From the NCBI GenBank assembly GCA_965232285.1, contig CBDDPL010000004.1:6510001-6574000 (forward strand): a DNA stretch of 64,000 nucleotides, written 5' to 3'. The DNA is from Denitrobaculum sp965232285. Its GTDB lineage: Bacteria; Pseudomonadota; Alphaproteobacteria; Kiloniellales; Kiloniellaceae. This document shows, one piece after another, positions 26,683 through 34,228 of the stretch; within the stretch, counting starts at the first letter, position 1; each line of letters opens with the position of its first letter. Position numbers and translations under genes: made by a program. The notes under the pieces were generated by a model, which was given only the letters and a program-made list of their open reading frames with translations, had not been told where the DNA came from and made no database searches.

Positions 26683-26767
26683 AATAGGGGTTTTTTATAA
26701 AGAAATTGCGTGTTTTTGGTAATTTTGGTCTCATTTATGGTGGTTTTTGTCGTAAAACTCCCCTATT
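26683..26767. promoter_or_regulatory. AT-rich segment with AATAGGGG/CCCCTATT inverted pair upstream of soeA
   Basis: AATAGGGG at 26683-26690 and CCCCTATT at 26760-26767 are exact inverse copies flanked by similar bases (CGAA / TTCG). About 70 bp of very AT-rich sequence lies between them, in contrast to the GC-rich surroundings. Two distant half-operators or a looping site are conceivable. No regulator is assigned. Confidence 0.35.
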
Positions 26768-26939
26768 CGTTTCTTCATTCCGTGCCGATTGATTGGGAGG
26801 AGCCCGGCGCTCGCGAGGCGCCGCAGGTCATTGTTGCAACCCAGGAGATGTCGTGATGGTTTCATCCGTCATGACGTTTTGGGCGACGGGTGTCAGAGGT
26901 GGCCCCGGTCCCACGGAAAATTGAGGGAGGACGGAAGCT

Positions 26940-29780
26940 GTGAGCCTGTTTGAACGAGAGCCGGTTGAACGGTCTCCCATGGTTTCGGACGAAGTCCGTA
27001 AGACCACCTGTTACATGTGCGCCTGCCGCTGTGGCATCAATGTGCATCTGCGCGACAACAAGGTGCGCTACATCGAAGGCAACCGGGATCACCCGGTCAA
27101 TCGTGGTGTCCTCTGCGCGAAGGGCTCGGCGGGCATCATGCAGCATTATTCGCCGGCGCGGCTGCGCAAGCCCCTGAAGCGGGTCGGCCCGCGCGGCAAG
27201 GGCGAATTCCAGGAGATCGAGTGGGAGGAAGCGCTCGAGCTCGCCACCTCCTGGCTGAAGGATATCCGCGAGAACGACCCCAAGCGCCTGGCCTTTTTCA
27301 CCGGCCGAGATCAGAGCCAATCGCTGACCGGTTTCTGGGCGCAGGCCTATGGCACGCCGAACTATGCGGCCCATGGCGGCTTCTGTTCGGTCAATATGGC
27401 CGCCGCCGGGATCTACACCATGGGCGGTGCTTTCTGGGAGTTCGGCCAGCCGGACTGGGAACGCACCAAGATGTTCATGATCTTCGGGGTCGCCGAGGAT
27501 CACGATTCCAATCCCATCAAGATGGGCCTGAGCCGCCTCAAGGCGCGCGGCGCCAAGATCGTCGGCGTGAACCCGGTGCGTACCGGCTACAATGCCATCG
27601 CCGACGAGTGGGTTGGGATCACGCCGGGCACCGACGGCCTCTTTATCCTGTCGCTGGTTCATGAACTGCTGCGCGCGGGAAAGATCGATCTCGACTATCT
27701 GGTCCGCTACACCAACGCACCCTGGCTGGTGATCCGCGATCCCGGAACGAAGGACCACGGCCTCTTCGCCCGGGGCGACGACGGTGAGCCCCTGATCTGG
27801 GACCGGGCTTCAAAAGCTTGCGTATCCCACAAAACCTCCGGCGCCAAGCCGAGCTTCAAGGGCGAGGTGACCCTGCCCGATGGCCGCACCGCGGTGCCGG
27901 CCTTCGAACTTCTGGCCGCCAAGTACCTGGACGCGTCCTACGCCCCTGAGGCGGTGGCGGCTCAGACCGGGGTTCCGGCCGCACAGATCAAGCGTCTCGC
28001 CGCGGAACTGGCGCACGTGGCGTTTGAAGAAGAGATCGTACTGAACCAGCCCTGGACCGACATGAAGGGTGAGCGGCACGAGACCATGATCGGCCGCCCC
28101 GTCGCCTTCCACGCCATGCGCGGGATCTCGGCTCACTCCAACGGTTTCCAGACCTGCCGGGCGCTGCACCTGTTGCAAATCCTCCTGGGTTCCATCGAGT
28201 GTCCCGGCGGTTTCCGCTTCAAGCCGCCCTATCCCAAGCCCATGGAGGCGCACCCGAAACCCCACGCCGAGTACGCGGTCAACAGTCCGCTGCCGGGGCC
28301 GCATCTTGGCTATCCGCGTGGTCCCGAAGATCTGGCGATCGATGACGACGGCAAGGCCAAGCGGATCGACAAGGCCTTTTCCTGGGATGCGCCCATGTCC
28401 GTGCACGGCATGATGCACATGGTGATCTCCAACGCCTATGCCGGCGATCCCTATCCGGTCGATGTGCTCTTTATGTACATGGCCAATATGTCCTGGAACT
28501 CCTCGATGAATTCCCGGGGCGTGATGGAGATGCTCGAGGCCAAGGACGACAAGGGTGACTACGTCATTCCGAAGATCATCTATTCGGACGCCTATTCCTC
28601 CGAGATGGTGGCTTACGCCGACCTGGTCCTGCCGGACACCACTTACCTGGAGCGCCACGACTGTATCTCCCTGCTCGACCGGCCGATCTGCGAGCCGGAA
28701 GCGGCGGCGGATTCGATCCGCTGGCCGGTCGTGGAGCCGGACCGGGACGTGCGCGGCTTTCAGTCGGTGGTCCTGGATCTGGGCGCGCGTCTGGGCCTGC
28801 CCGGTTTCGTCAATGAAGACGGTTCTGCCAAGTACAGCGACTACGCCGACTACATGGTCAACCATGAGCGCAAGCCGGGCATCGGTCCCCTGTCGGGCTG
28901 GCGCGGCGAGAACGCCGATCAGGCCGGGCGCGGCAAACCGAACCCGGATCAGCTCAAGCGCTATATCGAAAACGGCGGCTTCTGGGTCGAGCACATCGCC
29001 GAGGAAGCCCAGTACTTCAAGCATGCCAACGCGGCCTACCAGGACTGGGCGGTCGGCATGGGCTTCTACGACGCACCGCAGCCTGTGGTGTTTCAGCTCT
29101 ACCTTGAGCCGCTGCGCAAGTTCCAGTTGACGGCCGAAGGTAAGGCCGACAGGCAGCCGCCCGAGCATCTGAAGGCGCGTATGCGCGACTGCTTCGATCC
29201 GCTGCCGATCTGGTACGCGCCCTTCGAAGGCCTGCATATCGACGAGGGGGAATTCCCCTTGCACGCCATCACCCAGCGCCCGGCGGCGATGTACCACTCC
29301 TGGGGCTCGCAGAATGCCTGGCTGCGGCAGATCCACGGCACCAATCCCATGTATGTGCCGGGCGAGGTCTGCGACGCGCAGGGTCTGAAGGACGGCGACT
29401 GGGCCTGGGTCATCTCCCATCACGGCCGCATCAAGGTGCCGGTCATGCGCATGGACGCGGTCAATGCCAAGACGCTCTGGACCTGGAATGCAATCGGCAA
29501 GCGGGGCGGTGCCTGGGGTCTTTCGCCGGAGGCCCCGGAGGCCAAGAAGGGCTTCCTGCTGAACCATCTGATCCACGAGCTGCTGCCCGCGAAGGGTGAC
29601 GGCATGCGCTGGTCCAATTCCGATCCCATCACCGGCCAGGCGGCCTGGTATGACCTGCGCGTGCGGGTCGAAAAAGCCGATCCGGGACTCGAGTTGAGTG
29701 AACCGCGCTTCGATGCCCAGAGCGGGCCCGCGAAGGCCGGGCCTTCCGAACTGCGCTACGGGAAGGAGTGGACGAAATGA
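26940..29780 (+). CDS. soeA: Sulfite dehydrogenase (quinone), molybdopterin subunit SoeA
   Basis: The 946-residue product is a large DMSO-reductase-superfamily catalytic subunit. An N-terminal [4Fe-4S] motif has Cys24, Cys27, Cys31 and Cys59. There is no twin-arginine signal, which agrees with the cytoplasmic orientation of SoeA. Core segments include FFTGRDQSQSLTGFWAQAYG, AHGGFCSVNMAAAG and the C-terminal ITQRPAAMYHSWGSQNAWLR. It starts at GTG 26940 with GGGAGG upstream and overlaps soeB by 4 bp. Together with the iron-sulfur and membrane subunits it matches SoeABC, which oxidises cytoplasmic sulfite to sulfate and feeds electrons to quinone. Related polysulfide or thiosulfate reductases usually carry export signals. 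The upstream sulfonate-type genes agree with a sulfite substrate. Confidence 0.85.
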   Translation: MSLFEREPVERSPMVSDEVRKTTCYMCACRCGINVHLRDNKVRYIEGNRDHPVNRGVLCAKGSAGIMQHYSPARLRKPLKRVGPRGKGEFQEIEWEEALELATSWLKDIRENDPKRLAFFTGRDQSQSLTGFWAQAYGTPNYAAHGGFCSVNMAAAGIYTMGGAFWEFGQPDWERTKMFMIFGVAEDHDSNPIKMGLSRLKARGAKIVGVNPVRTGYNAIADEWVGITPGTDGLFILSLVHELLRAGKIDLDYLVRYTNAPWLVIRDPGTKDHGLFARGDDGEPLIWDRASKACVSHKTSGAKPSFKGEVTLPDGRTAVPAFELLAAKYLDASYAPEAVAAQTGVPAAQIKRLAAELAHVAFEEEIVLNQPWTDMKGERHETMIGRPVAFHAMRGISAHSNGFQTCRALHLLQILLGSIECPGGFRFKPPYPKPMEAHPKPHAEYAVNSPLPGPHLGYPRGPEDLAIDDDGKAKRIDKAFSWDAPMSVHGMMHMVISNAYAGDPYPVDVLFMYMANMSWNSSMNSRGVMEMLEAKDDKGDYVIPKIIYSDAYSSEMVAYADLVLPDTTYLERHDCISLLDRPICEPEAAADSIRWPVVEPDRDVRGFQSVVLDLGARLGLPGFVNEDGSAKYSDYADYMVNHERKPGIGPLSGWRGENADQAGRGKPNPDQLKRYIENGGFWVEHIAEEAQYFKHANAAYQDWAVGMGFYDAPQPVVFQLYLEPLRKFQLTAEGKADRQPPEHLKARMRDCFDPLPIWYAPFEGLHIDEGEFPLHAITQRPAAMYHSWGSQNAWLRQIHGTNPMYVPGEVCDAQGLKDGDWAWVISHHGRIKVPVMRMDAVNAKTLWTWNAIGKRGGAWGLSPEAPEAKKGFLLNHLIHELLPAKGDGMRWSNSDPITGQAAWYDLRVRVEKADPGLELSEPRFDAQSGPAKAGPSELRYGKEWTK

Positions 29781-30592
29781 CGACTCTGCCCGCATCGACG
29801 GAAAAGAAGCTAGGCCTGGTCATTGACCTGGACATCTGTGTCGGCTGCCACGCCTGCGTGGTGAACTGCAAGGAGTGGAACACCGGCGGCTACGGTGTGC
29901 CGCTGTCGGATCAGAATCCCTATGGCGCCGATCCGGTCGGCTCCTGGCTCAACCGCATCCATACCTTCGAGGTCGATGCCTCCAACTGGGAAGGCGCATC
30001 GAAACGGGAAGGTGCCGGCTGTGCCGGTTCCGAGGCTCAGATCCTTTCCAACGGCAAGGATGCGCGGGTCGTGCATTTTCCGAAGTCCTGCCTGCATTGC
30101 GATGACGCGCCCTGCGTTACGGTCTGTCCCACCGGGGCCAGCTACAAGCGCAGCGAAGACGGCATCGTGCTGGTCAATGAAGACTGGTGCATCGGCTGCG
30201 GTCTCTGTGCCTGGTCCTGCCCTTACGGTGCGCGCGAGATGGATGCCGCCGAAGGGGTCATGAAGAAGTGCACCCTCTGCGTCGACAGGATCTACAACGA
30301 GAACCTGCCCGAAGAAGACCGCGAGCCCGCCTGTGTGCGGACCTGCCCGGCCAATGCCCGGCACTTCGGCGACTTCAGCGATCCCAATTCCGAGGTCTCG
30401 GTCATGGTGGCCGAGCGTGGCGGTATGGACCTGATGCCGGAACAGGGCACGAAACCGGTGAACAAGTACCTGCCGCCGCGGCCGAAGAGCCGGCCTGTCG
30501 AGAGCGCGCCGAGCGATCTGGTCGCTCTGGCCGAACCGGAGGCCAAGGGCTTCCTCGGTTGGCTCGATGCGGCCCTCGAGAAGATGGGATAA
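29777..30592 (+). CDS. soeB: Sulfite dehydrogenase, four-[4Fe-4S] ferredoxin subunit SoeB
   Basis: The 271-residue product carries four cysteine clusters of the DmsB/NrfC type: CVGCHACVVNC, CLHCDDAPCVTVC, CIGCGLCAWSC with KKCTLC, and CVRTCPANARHFGD. These hold four [4Fe-4S] centres that conduct electrons between SoeA and the membrane subunit. The ATG at 29777 overlaps the soeA stop (ATGA) and has GGAAGGAG nine bases upstream. An earlier in-frame GTG at 29768 is less likely. No export signal is present, consistent with the cytoplasmic face. Confidence 0.9.
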   Translation: MTTLPASTEKKLGLVIDLDICVGCHACVVNCKEWNTGGYGVPLSDQNPYGADPVGSWLNRIHTFEVDASNWEGASKREGAGCAGSEAQILSNGKDARVVHFPKSCLHCDDAPCVTVCPTGASYKRSEDGIVLVNEDWCIGCGLCAWSCPYGAREMDAAEGVMKKCTLCVDRIYNENLPEEDREPACVRTCPANARHFGDFSDPNSEVSVMVAERGGMDLMPEQGTKPVNKYLPPRPKSRPVESAPSDLVALAEPEAKGFLGWLDAALEKMG

Positions 30593-30596
30593 GACC

Positions 30597-31520
30597 ATGC
30601 ATCCTGCTTCCTCCATTATCGTCTTCACCACTCTCTCGGGTATGGGCTTCGGCCTGATCGCCATGCTGGGCCTCGGAATGGCCCCCAGCGACGGGACGGT
30701 GGCGCTCGTTGCCTGCGCACTGGCTTTCATCCTGACCGGTATCGGCCTGGCCTCTTCGACCTTTCACCTGGGGCATCCGGAACGCGCCTGGCGCGCCTTG
30801 ACCCAGTGGCGCTCCTCCTGGCTGTCGCGCGAGGGCGTTCTGGCCGTGGTAACCCTAGGTCTTTTCGCGATCTACGCGGCGCTCTGGATCTTCGGCGCTG
30901 ATCGCATGACGGCGGTCGGGATACTGCTCGCGCTGCTGTCCCTGGTGACGGTCTACGCGACCGCCATGATCTACGGCTCGCTCAAGACCGTGCCGCGCTG
31001 GCACAGTGGGCTGACGCCGATTTGTTACCTGCTTTTTGCGCTGGCCGGCGGCGCCTTGTTGGCGACGACTCTTTCCGCCGTCCTGGGGCAGGCTGCGGCC
31101 GATCTCGCGCTGATTGCACTGGTGCTGATGCTGGCGGCCTGGGCGGCGAAGTTCGTCTGGTGGAGCCGCGCCGACAAGACGACTCTGGCCAGCAGCGGCT
31201 CCTCGCCGGAGACCGCGACCGGGCTCGGCAACATCGGCCGGGTGCGGTTGCTGGAAGCGCCCCATTCCTCGCCCAATTACCTGATGAAGGAAATGGTCTA
31301 CCGGGTCGGTCGAAAGCACGCCAGCAAGCTGCGCCTTCTGGCCGGCCTTCTGGGCGGTGCGCTGCCGGTGCTCGGATTGCTGGTTGCCGTCGTTGCGGAG
31401 GGCATGGCTGTTCTGCTGGTCCTGGCGGCGGTGTCGCATCTGATCGGGATGCTGGCGGAACGCTGGCTGTTCTTCGCCGAGGCGGAACATGCGGTGTCGC
31501 TGTACTACGGTCACAGATAA
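30597..31520 (+). CDS. soeC: Sulfite dehydrogenase, membrane anchor SoeC (DmsC family)
   Basis: The 307-residue product is a DmsC-type integral membrane protein with about eight helices. It carries STFHLGHPERAWRALTQWRS, a segment typical of this family near the quinone site. It receives electrons from SoeB and passes them to the quinone pool. The ATG at 30597 follows the soeB stop by 4 bp. An upstream in-frame start at 30567 inside soeB was rejected because the membrane segment begins just after 30597. DmsC rather than NrfD type agrees with published SoeC proteins. Confidence 0.88.
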   Translation: MHPASSIIVFTTLSGMGFGLIAMLGLGMAPSDGTVALVACALAFILTGIGLASSTFHLGHPERAWRALTQWRSSWLSREGVLAVVTLGLFAIYAALWIFGADRMTAVGILLALLSLVTVYATAMIYGSLKTVPRWHSGLTPICYLLFALAGGALLATTLSAVLGQAAADLALIALVLMLAAWAAKFVWWSRADKTTLASSGSSPETATGLGNIGRVRLLEAPHSSPNYLMKEMVYRVGRKHASKLRLLAGLLGGALPVLGLLVAVVAEGMAVLLVLAAVSHLIGMLAERWLFFAEAEHAVSLYYGHR

Positions 31521-31599
31521 CGGGGCGAGAAACGCTCGAGTGATGTGAAGGACGCAAGGCCGGCACAAACCGGGCTGCTTGCCGGTAAAGGAACGGCGT

Positions 31600-33588
31600 G
31601 TGAATGTGAGAGGTGAGTTCTTCAGCAGGCTGCTGCCCTGTCTGACCTGGCTGCCGTCGGTCGACCGGAACACGCTGCGCGCTGACCTTTTCGCCGGTTT
31701 CACCAACGCAACCATCGTTCTGCCCCAGGCCATCGCCTTCGCGACCATCGCCGGCCTGCCGCCCGAATTCGGGATCTACACGGCCATGATCACGCCGATC
31801 GTGGCGGCGATCTTCGGCTCTTCGATGGTCATGATCTCGGGTCCGACCACGGCCATCTCCGCCGTCGTCTTCAACGCGCTCTACCTGAAGCACGATCCGG
31901 GCTCGCCGGAGTTCATTGAATCGGCCTTGATCCTCACACTCCTGGTGGGCGCTTTCCAACTGGCGCTGGGGCTGGCCAAGCTGGGGCGTCTGGTGACCTT
32001 CGTCTCCCATTCGGTCCTGGTGGGCTTCACTGCGGCCGCGGCGGTGTTGATCGGCATCAGCCAGATGGGCGATGTGCTGGGGGTCGTGGTCGAGCGAGGG
32101 GGGACGGTGGTCGAGCGCGCCATCAATCTCGTTGCCGCGGTGGATGTGGTGAACTGGCGTTCGGTGGCCATCGCCGGCTTCACGCTGCTGCTGGTGCTGG
32201 TCTTCCGGCGGATATCCGAGCGCCTGCCCGGCTTCCTGCTCGCCATGCTCGGCGGCGGTCTTCTGGCCTGGTTGCTGGATGCGCGCGATCACGGGGTTGC
32301 CATGGTCGGCGAACTGCCCTCCATCACGCCCAGCTTTTACGTGCCTGACGTCACCCTGGAGCGGGCGGGCAGTCTCTCCGAAAGTGCCTTCGCCATCGCG
32401 CTGATCGCGCTGCTGGAAGCGGTCTCCATCGGCCGCGCCTTCGCGACGCGGACTCACACCCGCTTCAACGCCAATCAGGAGATCATCGGACAGGGCATGT
32501 CCAACCTGGTGGGGGGCGTTTTCCAGGCCTACCCGGGCTCCGGTTCCTTCACCCGCAGCGGTGTGAACTATGAGGCCGGAGCCAAGACCCCGATCTCCGC
32601 CATCGTCTCCTCGATTCTGCTCGGCGGTATGCTGTTCTTTATCGCGCCTCTGGTCAGCCTGACACCGCTGCCCGCCATGGCCGGCATCATTCTCTACGTC
32701 GCCTGGAAGCTGATCGACCGTAAGGAAATCCGCCACATTCTGCGCTCCAGCCGCGCGGACAGCGCCGTGGTGGTCGCCACGGTCCTGGCGGGCCTCTTCG
32801 TGCGGCTCGAGTTCGCGATCTACGTGGGTGTGATCCTGTCACTTCTGATCTTCCTCTCCAATTCGGCACGTCCGAAGCTGGCGATCAGCTCGCCGGACCC
32901 CAGCTCCACGCGTCGCAGCTTCCGCAGCGTCGTCGCGCACAGTCTGGTCGAGTGCCCCGAGATGGTCTTTGCACGCATCGATGGTGCCGTCTACTTCGGG
33001 TCGGTTGAGACCATCGAGGCCGAGTTCCGGAAACTGGAGCGCGATCATCCTGGTCAGCAGCATCTGGTGCTGGTCCTCAAGGGTGTCGGCGAAATCGACC
33101 TGGCGGCCGCCGATATGATCGTCGAAGAACATCTGCGGCGCCGGTCGCGGGGCGGTGCGCTCCACATCGTGGCGCGCTACCCGCCGATGCTTAAGCGGCT
33201 GCGCAAGCTGCGGGTGATTGAAACCATCGGGGGAGAAAATGTCTTCGAGAGCAAGGGGACTGCCATCGAGCAACTGGTGTCCCGCTTGCCGGATGATGCT
33301 TGCGCCGGCTGCTCAGCGCGGGTGTTTCTGGAGTGCAAGAAGCGCCCCGGCGCGCCGGAACTGGTGACACCAGACGTCCAGGCACTCGACCCAGAGGAGG
33401 AGGAGGCGAAGGTCATGGCGGCCATCGCCGCCGCGCGCGATGCTGAGAGCCCGTCCGAGACGCGGGAAGCCTCCGAATCCGCAGAAGACGGGCAGGACTG
33501 CGCTGCCGGGGAACCGAGCCTGCCTGCCAACGATGACCAAACGGGATCCGCGACGAAATCTCACCCGGCTGCGGCCGCCGACCGCTGA
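31600..33588 (+). CDS. SulP-family sulfate/anion transporter with STAS domain
   Basis: From GTG 31600 (AAAGGAA seven bases upstream) the product has 662 residues. The N-terminal 400 residues form the SulP membrane core, with RADLFAGFTNATIVLPQAIA, GIYTAMITPIVAAIFGSS and GQGMSNLVGGVFQAYPGSGS. A cytoplasmic STAS domain (about 430-545) follows. The acidic C-terminal tail has an unusual Cys cluster (ACAGCSARVFLECKK). A TTG at 31579 would add seven residues. It is 79 bp downstream of soeC and probably in the same operon, so a role in moving the sulfate made by SoeABC is likely. SulP proteins also carry bicarbonate and dicarboxylates, and direction cannot be deduced. Confidence 0.88.
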   Translation: MNVRGEFFSRLLPCLTWLPSVDRNTLRADLFAGFTNATIVLPQAIAFATIAGLPPEFGIYTAMITPIVAAIFGSSMVMISGPTTAISAVVFNALYLKHDPGSPEFIESALILTLLVGAFQLALGLAKLGRLVTFVSHSVLVGFTAAAAVLIGISQMGDVLGVVVERGGTVVERAINLVAAVDVVNWRSVAIAGFTLLLVLVFRRISERLPGFLLAMLGGGLLAWLLDARDHGVAMVGELPSITPSFYVPDVTLERAGSLSESAFAIALIALLEAVSIGRAFATRTHTRFNANQEIIGQGMSNLVGGVFQAYPGSGSFTRSGVNYEAGAKTPISAIVSSILLGGMLFFIAPLVSLTPLPAMAGIILYVAWKLIDRKEIRHILRSSRADSAVVVATVLAGLFVRLEFAIYVGVILSLLIFLSNSARPKLAISSPDPSSTRRSFRSVVAHSLVECPEMVFARIDGAVYFGSVETIEAEFRKLERDHPGQQHLVLVLKGVGEIDLAAADMIVEEHLRRRSRGGALHIVARYPPMLKRLRKLRVIETIGGENVFESKGTAIEQLVSRLPDDACAGCSARVFLECKKRPGAPELVTPDVQALDPEEEEAKVMAAIAAARDAESPSETREASESAEDGQDCAAGEPSLPANDDQTGSATKSHPAAAADR

Positions 33589-33891
33589 TTTTCCAGTCTC
33601 TCTCTACCCCAGCCAGCCGCGGCAGTTTCCCGGTCGGTCCTTTTCATGCGCCCCTTTGATCTTGCCGCAATTTTATGATTGCAAGTGCGAGTCATTCTCA
33701 TTATTGATTGAAGCCAAGCGGTTAGCCTTAGCGCCGGTGGTCTCGTAAGTCCCGCGTGCAAGAAGCTTCCGGGCGATAGGTTTCCAGGTGAACGGCCCGC
33801 AATAAGTAAGCGTTTTCGGAACCGGCGTGCGCGCATAGCGTAGGCAAACGCTTGCATGACTGCGCCGTCTGTTCCGAGACAGGAAGATCGG
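33589..33891. other. Intergenic region upstream of hemP
   Basis: About 300 bp separate the transporter gene from hemP. The only clear feature is a Fur-box-like sequence at 33686-33704, described separately. The rest shows no gene or strong hairpin. Confidence 0.6.
33686..33704 (+). promoter_or_regulatory. Fur-box-like site upstream of hemP
   Basis: TGCGAGTCATTCTCATTAT is a close match to Fur-type boxes found upstream of heme-uptake genes. It lies about 190 bp before hemP in the only long gap of the heme locus. Iron-dependent repression of hemP and the receptor is the expected effect. Confidence 0.6.
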
Positions 33892-34092
33892 ATGATTGGA
33901 AAACAGGAGGAAAGTGAAGGCCGGCTCTCCATGTCGATCAAGGAGACGAAATCGGTCCTTTCTTCAGGCAAGGTCAAGCTGTTGCGTAGTCATGAGCTGT
34001 TCGCTGACGTGAGAGAGGTCATGATCGAACACGACGGTGAGCTCTACCGTCTCCGGCCCACCAAGAAGGGGAAGCTGATCCTCACGAAGTAA
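33892..34092 (+). CDS. hemP: Hemin uptake protein HemP
   Basis: The 66-residue product ends with the HemP signature: SHELFADVREVMIEHDGELY followed by RLRPTKKGKLILTK. HemP is a small cytoplasmic protein encoded at the head of heme-uptake loci and in some bacteria needed for receptor expression. The ATG at 33892 has GGAAG six bases upstream. ATG codons at 33856 and 33931 are alternatives. It precedes the TonB-dependent heme receptor by 136 bp and is downstream of a Fur-like box. Confidence 0.88.
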   Translation: MIGKQEESEGRLSMSIKETKSVLSSGKVKLLRSHELFADVREVMIEHDGELYRLRPTKKGKLILTK

Positions 34093-34228
34093 GAAGGAAT
34101 GCTGCGACCTCTGTTCGGCATTCCCCGTAACGACAAACATCAAGTCCAAGCCAGCCATTCAAGGCCAACCCGCTTTCGCAAGCCAGCCAGGACGAACATC
34201 CAGTGTGCAAAGCCAAGGGGAAGTGTTT

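Larger units (their letters stand above)
26488..26939. other. 452-bp intergenic region with hairpin and AT-rich regulatory-looking segment
   Basis: The region after the ligase operon has two parts. The first holds an imperfect 20-bp-arm hairpin at 26513-26559 and a small AACCAAA/TTTGGTT palindrome near 26572. The second, about 26650-26770, is strikingly AT-rich and contains T-runs and an AATAGGGG / CCCCTATT inverted pair. This second part is probably the promoter region of soeABC. No coding frame is convincing. Confidence 0.6.

Noticed and set aside
27810..29795. Long open frame (661 codons) antisense to soeA
   Set aside because: Its translation is low in recognisable structure and rich in His/Arg/Val, typical of an antisense shadow of a high-GC gene.
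30982..32736. 584-codon minus-strand frame across soeC and the SulP gene
   Set aside because: It crosses two well-supported genes and gives a charged, repetitive sequence without motifs.
33856..33891. Upstream start for hemP at 33856
   Set aside because: No ribosome binding site precedes it and the added residues are not typical of HemP.
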